Assembly (NCBI GenBank): GCA_021784995.1
Contig: JAJYHA010000472.1
Location: 1-13,840 of the forward strand
Length of the DNA stretch: 13,840 nt
Origin: Myxococcales bacterium
GTDB taxonomy: Bacteria; Myxococcota; Myxococcia; Myxococcales; Anaeromyxobacteraceae
Direction of reading: 5' to 3'
Shown: one piece after another, positions 1-8,621 of the stretch
Position numbering within the stretch: position 1 is the stretch's first letter
Layout: each line of letters starts with the position of its first letter
Made by a program: the position numbers and the translations under genes
Notes under the pieces: generated by a model
Databases searched by the model: none
The model's input: only the letters and a program-made list of their open reading frames with translations
Told to the model about the DNA's origin: nothing

Positions 1-483
1 ACCGCGGCGGGGGTCTCGCTGGTGCCCGAGGGCCGCGGCATCTTCCCCGGGCTGACCGTGGCCGAGACGCTGAAGATGGCGATGTGGGCGGCCCGGGTCC
101 CGCCCGGCGAGCGCGCCGAGCGGATGGAGTGGGTGATGTCGATCCTCCCCGCCATCCGCCAGGCCTATCGCCGTCGCACCGGCGTCCTCTCGGGCGGCCA
201 GCAGCAGATGGTCTCCATCGGACGGGCGCTGCTGTGCCGCCCCCGCTGCCTGCTCATGGACGAGCCCTCGATCGGGCTCGCGCCCAAGCTGTTCCACGAC
301 CTGCTGCAGCCCATCCGGGAGCTCCAGCAGCGACTCGCCCTGTCGATCCTGCTGGTCGAGCAGAACGTCAAGGAGGCGCTCAAGATCTCCGACCGGGTGG
401 TCGCCATGAAGTCGGGCGCCATCGTCCGCGACGCCCGGCCCTCGGAGCTCGGCGACAGCGCCAAGCTGATGGAGCTCTATTGA
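1..483 (+). CDS. livF: Branched-chain amino acid type ABC transporter ATP-binding protein (LivF), 5'-truncated by window edge
   Basis: This is the C-terminal two thirds of an ATPase that powers import of branched-chain amino acids or related organic acids by a Liv/HAAT-type ABC transporter on the inner face of the membrane. The reading frame is open from base 1, so the Walker A part lies upstream of the window. Visible motifs are VPEGRGIFPGLTV (Q-loop region typical of LivF), the ABC signature LSGGQQQM, Walker B LLMDEPSIGLAP and the H-loop area LLVEQNVKEAL, where LivF has Q rather than the usual H. The end (LMELY) is a typical LivF terminus. Its stop codon overlaps the start of the acyl-CoA ligase, so the two are co-transcribed. 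The true substrate cannot be read from the ATPase. Confidence 0.93.
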   Translation, partial: TAAGVSLVPEGRGIFPGLTVAETLKMAMWAARVPPGERAERMEWVMSILPAIRQAYRRRTGVLSGGQQQMVSIGRALLCRPRCLLMDEPSIGLAPKLFHDLLQPIRELQQRLALSILLVEQNVKEALKISDRVVAMKSGAIVRDARPSELGDSAKLMELY

Positions 484-2075
484 CCGGGCACCCGCTCACG
501 CTCCCGGCGCTCGTGGAGCGGCACCTGCCCGGACGCGCGGCCGAGCCCGCGGTCGTCGAGGGCGCGCGGGTCGTGACCTGGGCCGAGCTCGACCTCCTCG
601 GCCGGCGGACGGCGGCGTGGCTCCGCGCCGCCGGCATCCGGCGCGGGGACCGCGTCGCGGTGTGGCTCCCCAACGGCGTCGCCTGGCTGGCGCAGCTCCT
701 GGGCCTGGCGCGCCTCGGGGCGACGCTGGTCGCCGTGAACACGCGCTTCCGGGCCAGCGAGCTGGAGCACATCCTCGGCGGCTCGGCGGCGCGCGCGCTC
801 GTGCTCCAGCCCGATTTCCGCGGCATCGACTTCCGCGCCGTGCTGCGCGAGGTCCGGGCGGAGGCGCTGCGCGGGCTGGACCTGGTCGCGGTGGTGGGCG
901 CGGAGCGCGGCGCCCCGGCGCCCATCGAGGGCAAGGCGACCCTCCCCTTCGACGCCTTCGCGTCCGGCGCCGCGGAGGCCGCGACGGAGGCGGAGCCGGA
1001 CGCGCCGGCGGCGCTCTTCACGACCTCGGGGACCACCCGGGCGCCGAAGCTCGTGCTGCACTCGCAGCGGACGCTCGCGGCGCACGTGCTCCAGGTGGCG
1101 CGGGCGCACGGCCTCGCCGACGAGGGCGCGCGGCTCCTCGCCGCGCTCCCGCTGTGCGGCGTCTTCGGGCTCGACTCCGCCCTGGCGGCCATCGCCGGCG
1201 GCGCCCGCGTCGTCATGATGGACACGTTCGAGCCGGCGACGGCCGCCGCGCTCATCCGGCGGCACGCGATCACGCACCTCTACGGCAGCGACGAGCTGCT
1301 CCGGCGCATCGCCGACACGGCCCCCGGGCTCGACCCCTTCCCCTCGATCCGCCTGCTCGGGATGGGCGCCTTCAACCCGGGCGCGGCCGAGTTCGCCCGG
1401 GCTGCGTGGGAGCGGCGCTTGCCGATCTTCGGGATGTACGGCTCGAGCGAGGTGCAGGCGCTCTTCTCCCTCCAGCCGGCCTCGCTCCCGGTCGAGCAGC
1501 GCATCGAGGGCGGCGGCCTCCCGTCGTCCCCCGGCGCCGAGGTGCGCGTGCGCGACGTCGAGAGCGGCGCGCTGCTGCCGCCCGGCGTGGACGGCGAGCT
1601 CGAGATCCGCGCCCCCACGAACTTCGTCGGCTACCTCGGGGACCCTGCCGCGACGGCCGAGGCCGTCCGGGGAGACGGCTTCTTCCGGACCGGCGACGTC
1701 GGCCACCTCCGCGGCGACGGCACCTTCGTCTTCCGGGCGCGCCGGGGCGACGCGCTGCGCATCGCGGGGTATCTGGTGAGCCCGGCCGAGGTCGAGGATG
1801 CGCTGCGGCGGATCCCGGGCGTGGCCGAGGCACAGGTGGTTGGGGTCCCGATCGACGGCCAGCTGCGCCCCTGCGCCTTCGTGATCCCCGCCCCGGGCGC
1901 CGCCCCGACCGAGGCCGAGGTCGCCGCCGCCGCGCGGCAGCTCATGGCGGGCTTCAAGGTCCCGGCCCGCGTGTGGTTCCTCGACGGCTTCCCCACCACC
2001 GACGGGGTGAACGGGGTCAAGGTCCAGCGCGCCCGGCTCCGCGCCATGGCGCTCGAGCGCCTCGCGCGGAGCTAG
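480..2075 (+). CDS. AMP-binding acyl-CoA ligase/synthetase (ANL superfamily)
   Basis: A 531-residue adenylate-forming enzyme that should activate a carboxylic acid with ATP and join it to CoA. Family motifs appear in order: P-loop TTSGTTRAPK (about 181-190), YGSSE (320-324), TGD (404-406), the hinge region around ALRIAGYLVSPAEVED and the C-terminal catalytic lysine in NGVKVQR (K514). The chosen start is TTG at 480, inside the livF stop codon (TTGA, 4-nt overlap), with GGAG at 471-474 as ribosome site. A GTG at 513 is the alternative. Translational coupling to livF suggests that the imported acid is the ligase substrate. The A8 region lacks the usual GRxKD sequence (it reads RARRGDALRIAG), so substrate class (fatty, aromatic or other) is left open. 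Confidence 0.9.
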   Translation: MTGHPLTLPALVERHLPGRAAEPAVVEGARVVTWAELDLLGRRTAAWLRAAGIRRGDRVAVWLPNGVAWLAQLLGLARLGATLVAVNTRFRASELEHILGGSAARALVLQPDFRGIDFRAVLREVRAEALRGLDLVAVVGAERGAPAPIEGKATLPFDAFASGAAEAATEAEPDAPAALFTTSGTTRAPKLVLHSQRTLAAHVLQVARAHGLADEGARLLAALPLCGVFGLDSALAAIAGGARVVMMDTFEPATAAALIRRHAITHLYGSDELLRRIADTAPGLDPFPSIRLLGMGAFNPGAAEFARAAWERRLPIFGMYGSSEVQALFSLQPASLPVEQRIEGGGLPSSPGAEVRVRDVESGALLPPGVDGELEIRAPTNFVGYLGDPAATAEAVRGDGFFRTGDVGHLRGDGTFVFRARRGDALRIAGYLVSPAEVEDALRRIPGVAEAQVVGVPIDGQLRPCAFVIPAPGAAPTEAEVAAAARQLMAGFKVPARVWFLDGFPTTDGVNGVKVQRARLRAMALERLARS

Positions 2076-2084
2076 ACGGCACGG

Positions 2085-3104
2085 TCACACGGTCGCCACC
2101 GGCGTCACCGGCGAGCCGAACGAGCCGGGCATCCGCAGCGGGGGGCAGGTGAGCAGGAAGTGGTGTCGATCGTTCTGGCGCAGCCAGCGCGCGAGGGGCG
2201 TGAGGTACCAGAGCTCTCCCAGGTGGATGCCCAGGCGGAAGAGACAGGCCTGGTGCAACGGCAGCGCCTCGCAGCTCCCCGGGGCGGCCGGCGGGTTGGG
2301 ATACACCTCGACGGCATAGTTGTCGGCGACGAGGACCGCGATCCCGCTCTCCGCGATCCAGCGCAGGAGCCGCTCGTCCCGGCCGTCGAGGCCGGCGCAG
2401 GACTGGTGGAGGACGGCCGGGTCGGGGTGACCGGCCATGTCGACGACCCGCTGGGCGAAGCCGGTGTGCAGGCAGAGCATGTCGCCGGTCGCGATCTCCA
2501 CGCCGTCGGCCTCGAGGACGCGCATGAGCTGCTCGTACCCGACGGCGACCCGCCGATCGCCGAAGGCGGCGTGAAGGTCCACGAGCACGCCTCGCCCCTG
2601 CACGCACGTCTCCGCCATGCGCTCGATGCCGAGCCGGCCCGCCCGCGGACCACCGGCGGCGTCCGGGCCCAGGATCTCCCGCCCGCCGCGAAAGCCGTTG
2701 TAGTAGACCGGCTCGGGCACGCCGTCGCCGTCCGCGTCGAAGAACTGCCCCATGTGCGCCAGCGCGTCCCACTGCGTCGAGTACTGCATGTAGATCGTCA
2801 CGGCGTCGTCGCACCCGCAGTCGACGAAGCGCTCGTCCTCGTAGCGGAACGGGTAGTTCACCGACGGGTGGTCGCGCTTCCTCCGCTGCAGGTGCCGCTC
2901 GGGTGGCTTGCGGTACTGGTTGAGCTGGCTCCCCCCGGGCAGATCGAGCGGCAGGCTCAGGCAGAACACCTGGCCCGTCCTCACCTCGCGGACCGCGGCG
3001 CGCCGCCGCTCCGCGGTGAGGAGGTTGAGCCTGCCCTGCTCGTCGTCCTCGCCGAAGTCGCCCCAGTTCGAGCCTTCGGGCCGTCGGGTCCAGCGCGGGT
3101 TCAT
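2085..3104 (-). CDS. Cyclase family protein (PF04199, kynurenine formamidase-like hydrolase)
   Basis: A 339-residue protein of the cyclase/kynurenine formamidase-like family of metal-dependent hydrolases. The motif region is MQYSTQWDALAHMG (residues 106-119). Compared with the classical HxGTHxDxxxH metal site, D113 and H117 are kept but both leading histidines are glutamine (Q107, Q111). This resembles the STQWD-type subgroup, in which the substrate is generally unknown. Other family-like segments are LCLHTGFAQ (211-219), LVADNYAVEVYP and the C-terminal LHQACLFRLGIHLGE. Start is ATG at 3104, preceded by GGAGGAG at an ideal distance; the frame is open further upstream, but this site decides the start. 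It converges with the acyl-CoA ligase (9 nt between stops) and diverges from the FUSC gene. Confidence 0.86.
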   Translation of the reverse strand: MNPRWTRRPEGSNWGDFGEDDEQGRLNLLTAERRRAAVREVRTGQVFCLSLPLDLPGGSQLNQYRKPPERHLQRRKRDHPSVNYPFRYEDERFVDCGCDDAVTIYMQYSTQWDALAHMGQFFDADGDGVPEPVYYNGFRGGREILGPDAAGGPRAGRLGIERMAETCVQGRGVLVDLHAAFGDRRVAVGYEQLMRVLEADGVEIATGDMLCLHTGFAQRVVDMAGHPDPAVLHQSCAGLDGRDERLLRWIAESGIAVLVADNYAVEVYPNPPAAPGSCEALPLHQACLFRLGIHLGELWYLTPLARWLRQNDRHHFLLTCPPLRMPGSFGSPVTPVATV

Positions 3105-3262
3105 GCGGTCTCCTCCGGTTGCCCGCTCTCCGTCAGGGGCATCGCGGCGAACGTTACCACCGCGCGCGCCTCGCGGTGCCGCCGAGGACGCGCATGCCGT
3201 GCGGCCGGACGGGCGAGGCGGCTCGATCGCGGACGAGATCCCGCCTGGGATACCATGCCCGG
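3105..3262. promoter_or_regulatory. Divergent intergenic region (cyclase / FUSC exporter)
   Basis: These 158 nt separate two divergent genes and must hold both promoters. On the minus strand the cyclase ribosome site (GGAGGAG) is clear just before 3104. No convincing -35/-10 pair or operator palindrome was found by eye; the stretch is nearly as GC-rich as the flanking genes. Confidence 0.4.
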
Positions 3263-5167
3263 GTGACCGGCACGCGCGCGTCTCCTCTGCTCCGATGGAG
3301 GATCGAGGGCGCGCGCGCCTCCGCGGGCTTCGCCGTCCGGACGACCGCGGCCGCGCAGACCGCGCTGCTCTCGGCTTCCGCGCTGGGGCTCCACCACACA
3401 CACTGGGCCGCGATGACGGTCTGGCTCGTCGCCCAGCCGACGCGCGGCCTGCTGCTCGACAAGAGCGTCCTGCGGATCGCGGGCACGCTGGCCGGGGCCG
3501 CGGTGGGGTTCGGCCTGCTCGCGCTCTTCCCGGATCGGCTTGTTCCGCTCGTCGTGGGGGTCGCCCTGTGGGGCGCGCTCTGCGCCGGGGCGAGCGCCTT
3601 CGTGCGGCCCGCGCGCGCGTACGGGATCCTGCTCGCGGGCTACACCGCGATCCTGCTCGCCCTGCCCTCCTCCCCGGGCAGCCACCCCACGGCGAGCCTC
3701 TTCGCCGACCGCGTCCTGTGCACGCTCCTCGGCGTCCTCGTCTCGACCGCCGTCACGGCGCTCTTCACGCCGCCGTACTCCACGGCGACGTTCGACACCC
3801 TCCTGCGGCGCCTGGGCGACGACGTCTTCGCGTTCGCGCACGGCGTCCGCGCAGGCGCGGCGACGGACGCGCTCGCGACCCGGCAGCGCCGGCTCGTCGC
3901 CGCGATCGGGCGCGTCGCCGAGGAGGCCGACCGCGCCCTCCCGGGATTCCTCGCCAACCGCCGGCGCCGGCGGAAGGTCCGGCGCGCCCTCCGGGTGCTC
4001 CTGGGGCTCGTCATCGAGAGCCGCATCGCCGCCGAGCGGACGGGGGCGCGGTCCCTGCCCGTCCCCGAAGTCGCCGCGCCGGCGCCCATCCCTCCAACCG
4101 CGCAGGGCAACGCCCTCGTCGCGCGGATCCGCGCGGGCGCGCTGCGCTGGCGCCCGCGGCCGGGGCACGACGGCGCGCCGTCCCCGCGGGTCTCCCCGAT
4201 CGCGGTGCGCCACGCCCCGGGCGCCAGGTCTCCCCTCGATCACCGCGACGCCGCGGTCGCCTCCGGGAAGGCGCTCCTGGGGATGTCGCTGGTGGGCGCG
4301 ATCTGGTGGGCGACGGGGTGGTCGCACGGACCGACGATGATGGTGTCGGCGTCCGTGTTCCTGACGCTGTTCGCCTCGAACGAGAGCGCCCGGACGTGGG
4401 TCACCCACATCCTCGCCGGCTCCGCCTGCGGCGGGGCCGCCGCCATCCTGTACGTCGCCCTGCTCCCGTCGGCGCGGAGCCCGGCCGGCACCGCGCTCCT
4501 CGCCGCGCCGTTCCTCCTGACGGGCGCCTGGGCGATGGCCCGACCCGCCACCGCGAGATCGGCCGTGGACTTCAACATGGTCTTCCTGCTCGCGACGCCG
4601 CCCGCGTTCGCGCTGCACGGGGCGCTGGCGGAGACGGCGGGGCGGGCGATCGCGATCGTGATCGGCGTGCTCGCGGCGGCGCTCTTCTTCCACGCGGCGC
4701 AGGAGGGCGCGCCGCGCCGCGTCCGGCGCCTCGCCCGCGAGGCCCGCGGCCAGGCGCGGCGGATCGCGGGGAGCGCCGATCCGGCCCTCGCACGGATCCT
4801 GCGCGGCGCCCTCGCGGACCGCGTCGTCCGCATGGCCGCGGCCGCCGACTCCGACGCCGCGCTGGCCGGACCCGCCGAGGACGCCATCGACGTCCTCGCG
4901 CTCGCGAGCGTGCTCGTGCGGCTGGTCCCGCTGCGAGGTCTGGGCGCGCGCGCCGGCGCGACGGGACCGGTCGAGAGTGCGCTCGACCGGCTGCGGGACG
5001 GCGCGACGGGTGCGGAGGGCGCGGCGGCGCTCGAGCACGGCGCGGACGCGCTGGAGCGGGAGGAGGAGCTCCCCGGCCAGGAGCGGGCCATGGCGGCGAA
5101 CGCCGCGGCGGCCCTGAGAGATGCGGCCGGGATCCTGCGGCGCGCGGCGCGGGCCGTCGCGGCGTGA
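3263..5167 (+). CDS. FUSC family (fusaric acid resistance/aromatic acid exporter-like) inner-membrane protein
   Basis: A protein of about 634 residues with two hydrophobic blocks, roughly residues 22-180 and 330-475, each of about six membrane segments, separated by and followed by charged arginine/alanine-rich soluble segments. This duplicated layout is that of the FUSC/AaeB/YccS family, which exports aromatic acids and similar compounds or acts as a related membrane protein. Diagnostic segments are HWAAMTVWLVAQPTRG with LDKSVLRIAGTLAGAAVG in the first block, and GPTMMVSASVFLTLFAS with LAGSACGGAAAILY in the second. Start GTG at 3263 follows a weak ribosome site; the frame is open upstream, so the N-terminus is uncertain. 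No membrane-fusion or outer-membrane partner is adjacent. It converges with the TRIC gene (33 nt). Confidence 0.82.
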   Translation: MTGTRASPLLRWRIEGARASAGFAVRTTAAAQTALLSASALGLHHTHWAAMTVWLVAQPTRGLLLDKSVLRIAGTLAGAAVGFGLLALFPDRLVPLVVGVALWGALCAGASAFVRPARAYGILLAGYTAILLALPSSPGSHPTASLFADRVLCTLLGVLVSTAVTALFTPPYSTATFDTLLRRLGDDVFAFAHGVRAGAATDALATRQRRLVAAIGRVAEEADRALPGFLANRRRRRKVRRALRVLLGLVIESRIAAERTGARSLPVPEVAAPAPIPPTAQGNALVARIRAGALRWRPRPGHDGAPSPRVSPIAVRHAPGARSPLDHRDAAVASGKALLGMSLVGAIWWATGWSHGPTMMVSASVFLTLFASNESARTWVTHILAGSACGGAAAILYVALLPSARSPAGTALLAAPFLLTGAWAMARPATARSAVDFNMVFLLATPPAFALHGALAETAGRAIAIVIGVLAAALFFHAAQEGAPRRVRRLAREARGQARRIAGSADPALARILRGALADRVVRMAAAADSDAALAGPAEDAIDVLALASVLVRLVPLRGLGARAGATGPVESALDRLRDGATGAEGAAALEHGADALEREEELPGQERAMAANAAAALRDAAGILRRAARAVAA

Positions 5168-5200
5168 CGCCCGCGTCCCCGCGGGGGCTCCGCCACCTCG

Positions 5201-5845
5201 TCACTCCCGCTCGCGGCGCGTGCTCCCCCGCGCCACGGGCGCCCGCCACCCACGGTAGATCGCCATCAGCCGCAGGAAGATGCAGACGGCGGCGCCGAGC
5301 AGCATCGAGGAGGAGCGCGCGGCGCCGATCGCGTGCCCCGCCGACACGGTCGCGGCGGCGGCGAGCGCCGCCAGCGCGTACAGGTCGCCGCGCAGGACGA
5401 AGGGCGTGTCGCCCGCGAGGAGGTCGCGCGTCATACCGCCGCCGATGCCGGTGAGCATCCCCAGGAGCGACGCCATCAGCGGGTGGATGCCGTGCTCGAG
5501 CGCCTTCTGCGCGCCGACGGCCGCGAACAGCCCGAGACCGACCGCGTCGAAGAGGAGGATCGAGTGCTGGAGGGAGGCGACCCTGCGGTACTGGTAGAAG
5601 GTGATCAGCCCGCCCCCGACCGCGATCAGGAAGTAGTGGATCTCCGTGATCGCCACGGGCGGGACGGCGCCGATCAGGACGTCGCGCATCATGCCGCCGG
5701 CGACGGCCACGACGAACGACAGGACGAGCACGCCGAAGAGGTCGAACTCCTTCCTCACGCCGAGCAGGCCGCCGCTGAGCGCGAACACGAAGGTCCCCAC
5801 CCAGTCGAGCAGCGCCATCGCGTCGGGCATCAGCGCGCCGTGCAT
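5201..5845 (-). CDS. Trimeric intracellular cation (TRIC) channel family / UPF0126 membrane protein
   Basis: A 214-residue protein with about seven hydrophobic helices and two internal repeats carrying the glycine-rich signatures VAGGMMRDVLIG and GIGGGMTRDLLAGD, each followed by PP/PF and an acidic or charged segment. This duplicated GG-x-RD pattern defines the UPF0126/TRIC family (E. coli YicG-like), whose characterised prokaryotic members are trimeric potassium-permeable channels; some homologues have been linked to glycine transport. ATG codons at 5845, 5830 and 5818 are all possible starts and none has a clear ribosome site. MALLDWVG (5818) best matches where family members begin. It lies 27 nt downstream of the M20 amidohydrolase gene on the same strand and is probably co-transcribed with it. 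Confidence 0.85.
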   Translation of the reverse strand: MHGALMPDAMALLDWVGTFVFALSGGLLGVRKEFDLFGVLVLSFVVAVAGGMMRDVLIGAVPPVAITEIHYFLIAVGGGLITFYQYRRVASLQHSILLFDAVGLGLFAAVGAQKALEHGIHPLMASLLGMLTGIGGGMTRDLLAGDTPFVLRGDLYALAALAAAATVSAGHAIGAARSSSMLLGAAVCIFLRLMAIYRGWRAPVARGSTRRERE

Positions 5846-5872
5846 GGGATGGGCCGGGCGGGCGCCGCGCCG

Positions 5873-7162
5873 TCACCGCCCCGCCGGAGCGCCCGGGCAG
5901 ACCCACGCGCCGGCGGCCGCGAGCATGGCCTCGACGCCCGTGCGCAGCGTGGGATCGATCACCGGCGCGAAGTCCGGCGCGTGGTTGGCCGGCAGCGCGT
6001 CCACCTTGCCGGCGCTGCGCGCCGCCTCGTACAGGGCCGGGTCGATGCCGCCGACCACCCAGAAGACGGCAGGCACGTCCCACGCGGTGCCGAACAGCCC
6101 GAAGTCCTCGCTCGCCGTCGTCGGCGGGATCTCGGCCACCCGGTCGGCGCCGAACCGTCGCTCGAGCGCGGCCACCACCCGCCGCGTGGCGGCCTCGTCG
6201 TTGCGCGTCGGCGGGAACTCGCTCAGCACGGACAGCTCGGGCGGCCTGGGCGCTCCCGAGGCGGCGGCCTCCGCCTCGAGGATCCGCTTGATCGCCGCGA
6301 GGACCCGGCGACGCACCTCCTCCTCGAAGGTCCGGACGTTGAGGCGGAGGAGCGCACGATCGGGGATCACGTTCTCGTTCATCCCGGCCTGGAGCGTGCC
6401 GACGGTCACCACGGCCGAGTCGGTCATGGCCACCTCCCGCGCGACGACGCCCTGCAGGCGCATCACGGCCGACGCGGCCATCACGACCGGATCGACGCTC
6501 TTCTGCGGCATGGAGCCGTGGGCGCCGCGGCCGAACAGCGTCACCTCCCAGCTGTCGCCCGCCGAGAGCATCGTCCCGGTGCGCCACCCGATCCGGCCGG
6601 CCGGGAGGGGCATGACGTGCTGGGCCAGCGTGACATCCGGCCTCGGGAAGCGCTTCACCATCCCGTCCTCGATCATGGCCCGGGCGCCCTGGCCCGTCTC
6701 CTCACCGGGCTGGAACACCGCCATGATCGTGCCGCGCCAGGAGGTGCGCTCCTTCGCCAGGACGTCGGCGGCGCCCATCAGCCACGCGAGGTGCATGTCG
6801 TGGCCGCAGGAATGCGCGATCGCGGTGGCCTGCCCGAACCGATCCGTGCCGGTTTGCCGGCTCGCGTAGGGCAGACCCGTGCTCTCCCGGATCGGCAAGG
6901 CGTCCATGTCGGCGCGCAGCAGCACGGTCGGCCCCTCGCCGTTCGCGAGCAGGCCGACGACGCCGGTCCCGCCGACCCCTTCGGTCACCGCGTAGCCGCG
7001 CTCCCGCAGCCACGCCGCGGCGACGCGAGCCGTCCGGCGTTCCTGCATGGACAGCTCCGGGTGGGCGTGGAAGTCTCGATAGACGCCCTCGAGGACGGCG
7101 AGGAGATCGCTCGACGGAGCCGGCAGGCCCGCCACGCCGCTCGCCCTGGTCTGGTCACCCAT
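5873..7162 (-). CDS. M20 family metallo-amidohydrolase (hippurate hydrolase/aminoacylase-like, M20D)
   Basis: A 429-residue cytoplasmic hydrolase expected to release an amino acid from an N-acyl amino acid or similar amide using two metal ions. Motifs in order are FHAHPELS (31-38), [11 protein letters not shown] (81-91), HSCGHDMH (117-124, metal ligands C119 and H121), PGEE (152-155, catalytic/ligand glutamates), HGSMP dimer-domain motif (215-219), [10 protein letters not shown] (349-358) and NHAPDFAPV with ligand H394. All key residues are present, so it looks active. ATG at 7162 is preferred because GAGGG lies 8-12 nt upstream; the frame also allows a GTG at 7195, which lacks a ribosome site. 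It is first in a probable pair with the TRIC gene and divergent from the acyl-CoA dehydrogenase. Confidence 0.9.
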   Translation of the reverse strand: MGDQTRASGVAGLPAPSSDLLAVLEGVYRDFHAHPELSMQERRTARVAAAWLRERGYAVTEGVGGTGVVGLLANGEGPTVLLRADMDALPIRESTGLPYASRQTGTDRFGQATAIAHSCGHDMHLAWLMGAADVLAKERTSWRGTIMAVFQPGEETGQGARAMIEDGMVKRFPRPDVTLAQHVMPLPAGRIGWRTGTMLSAGDSWEVTLFGRGAHGSMPQKSVDPVVMAASAVMRLQGVVAREVAMTDSAVVTVGTLQAGMNENVIPDRALLRLNVRTFEEEVRRRVLAAIKRILEAEAAASGAPRPPELSVLSEFPPTRNDEAATRRVVAALERRFGADRVAEIPPTTASEDFGLFGTAWDVPAVFWVVGGIDPALYEAARSAGKVDALPANHAPDFAPVIDPTLRTGVEAMLAAAGAWVCPGAPAGR

Positions 7163-7373
7163 CGCGCCGCCCTCGGACCGCCGCGTCCCGCTCACGGCCG
7201 GTCGCGCATCACGGGGTTCGACAGCTCGTACGCGAGGAGGGTATCAGAGGACGGCACCCCGGCGTAGACTCCAACCACGAAGCCAGCCGTGGGATCCCGC
7301 CCGCGCGCTTCGCAGGACAGGCCCGAACGCGTCGCCCTCGCGAGAGGCGACGGCGACCCCACGAGGTGACGTC
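7163..7373. promoter_or_regulatory. Divergent intergenic region (M20 hydrolase / acyl-CoA dehydrogenase)
   Basis: About 210 nt between two divergent genes, with a locally lower GC content near 7205-7290. The ribosome site GAGGTG of the dehydrogenase is at 7361-7366. No promoter pair could be picked out with confidence. Confidence 0.35.
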
Positions 7374-8597
7374 ATGGATTTCGAGTACTCGGAACGGACG
7401 AAGGCCCTTCGGTCCAGGGTCGCGGAGTTCATGGACCGGCACGTCTACCCCGCCGAGCCGCTCTTCGAGGCGGAGGTGGAGGAGAACCGCCGCAAGGGGA
7501 ACGCCTGGGTCCCCACCCGCGTCGTGGAAGAGCTGAAGGAGAAGGCGCGGGCCGCGGGGCTCTGGAACCTCTTCCTGCCCGACTCCGAGCACGGCGCCGG
7601 GCTCACGAACCACGAGTACGCGCCGCTCTGCGAGCTGATGGGCCGCTCGCACCTCGGGCCCGAGTCCTTCAACTGCAGCGCACCCGACACCGGCAACATG
7701 GAGGTGCTGGTCCGGTACGGATCGAAGGAGCTGAAGGAGCGCTGGCTCGCGCCCCTCCTTCGCGGCGAGATCCGCTCCGGCTTCGCCATGACCGAACCCG
7801 GCGTCGCGTCGTCGGACGCGACCAACATCCAGGCCCGCATCGTCCGCGACGGGGACCACTACGTCATCCGCGGGCGCAAGTGGTGGACCTCCGGGGCCAA
7901 CGATCCGCGCTGCAAGGTCCTCATCTTCATGGGGAAGACGGATCCGTCCAACCCGGATCGCCACCGGCAACAGTCGATGCTCGTCGTCCCGATGGAGACG
8001 CCGGGCGTGAAGGTCCTCCGCCACCTCCCGGTGTTCGGGTTCGACAGCGCGCCGCACGGGCACGCCGAGGTCCTCTTCGACGGCGCCCGTGTCCCGGTGG
8101 CGAACGTCCTCCTCGGCGAGGGACGAGGCTTCGAGATCGCACAGGGGCGCCTGGGCCCGGGGCGCATCCACCACTGCATGCGGCTCATCGGGGTGGCCGA
8201 GCGCGCCCTGGAGAAGATGTGCCGGCGCACCCTCGGGCGGGTCGCGTTCGGGCGGCCCATCGCCGACCAGGGCGTCACCCGCGAGCGGATCGCGAACGCG
8301 CGCATCCTCATCGACCAGGCGCGCCTCCTCGTGCTGAACGCCGCCTGGATGATGGACAGGGTCGGCAACAAGGTGGCGGCGAAGGAGATCGCGATGATCA
8401 AGGTGGCGGCGCCGAGCATGGCCTGCCAGGTCATCGACTGGGCCATCCAGGCCCACGGCGGCGGCGGCGTGAGCGACGACTTCGGGCTCGCCCACGCCTA
8501 CGCGAACGCGCGCACGCTGCGCCTCGCGGACGGGCCGGACGAGGTGCACCGGAACCACATCGCGAAGCTGGAGCTGCGCCGATACTCCGCTCCGTGA
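7374..8597 (+). CDS. Acyl-CoA dehydrogenase (FAD-dependent, ACAD10/11-like)
   Basis: A 407-residue full-length acyl-CoA dehydrogenase expected to introduce the alpha-beta double bond into an acyl-CoA, passing electrons to ETF. Seen are the flavin-contact signature [15 protein letters not shown] (137-151), [10 protein letters not shown] (166-175), the helical C-terminal domain with [16 protein letters not shown] (292-307), the [11 protein letters not shown] segment (359-369) and the terminal [20 protein letters not shown]. The LADGPDEVH form is typical of the ACAD10/11-like branch; there Asp386 sits where medium-chain enzymes have the catalytic Glu of YEGT. Start ATG has GAGGTG upstream at good spacing. 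It stands alone on its strand. It could act downstream of the acyl-CoA ligase at the window start, but nothing proves that link. Confidence 0.93.
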   Translation: MDFEYSERTKALRSRVAEFMDRHVYPAEPLFEAEVEENRRKGNAWVPTRVVEELKEKARAAGLWNLFLPDSEHGAGLTNHEYAPLCELMGRSHLGPESFNCSAPDTGNMEVLVRYGSKELKERWLAPLLRGEIRSGFAMTEPGVASSDATNIQARIVRDGDHYVIRGRKWWTSGANDPRCKVLIFMGKTDPSNPDRHRQQSMLVVPMETPGVKVLRHLPVFGFDSAPHGHAEVLFDGARVPVANVLLGEGRGFEIAQGRLGPGRIHHCMRLIGVAERALEKMCRRTLGRVAFGRPIADQGVTRERIANARILIDQARLLVLNAAWMMDRVGNKVAAKEIAMIKVAAPSMACQVIDWAIQAHGGGGVSDDFGLAHAYANARTLRLADGPDEVHRNHIAKLELRRYSAP

Positions 8598-8621
8598 GGC
8601 GGCCAGCCTCCACGCCGCCTC
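8596..8621. terminator. Inverted repeat between convergent genes, possible bidirectional terminator
   Basis: Perfect 8-bp arms GAGGCGGC (8596-8603) and GCCGCCTC (8614-8621) enclose a 10-nt loop between the acyl-CoA dehydrogenase and the convergent RHH-like gene. The arms include part of the stop codons of both genes. There is no T-tract on either side, so termination strength is uncertain. Confidence 0.45.

Noticed and set aside
617..2152. 511-codon plus-strand frame overlapping the acyl-CoA ligase
   Set aside because: Shadow frame of a high-GC gene; no motif, while the chosen frame has all ligase motifs.
3101..5038. 645-codon open frame on the minus strand opposite the FUSC gene
   Set aside because: Its translation is arginine/glycine/glutamate-rich without any domain, as expected from antisense reading of a very GC-rich gene; the plus-strand frame has two clear FUSC membrane blocks.
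5177..5186. Palindrome CCCCGCGGGG between the convergent FUSC and TRIC genes
   Set aside because: A self-complementary 10-mer with no loop and no T-tract is not convincing as a terminator in such GC-rich DNA.
4572..6587. 671-codon minus-strand open frame spanning TRIC, FUSC and M20 regions
   Set aside because: It crosses several well-supported genes in other frames and encodes only low-complexity Arg/Pro/Ala sequence.
5333..7267. 644-codon plus-strand open frame antisense to the TRIC and M20 genes
   Set aside because: Low-complexity His/Arg/Asp-rich shadow; the minus strand carries complete motifs of both families.
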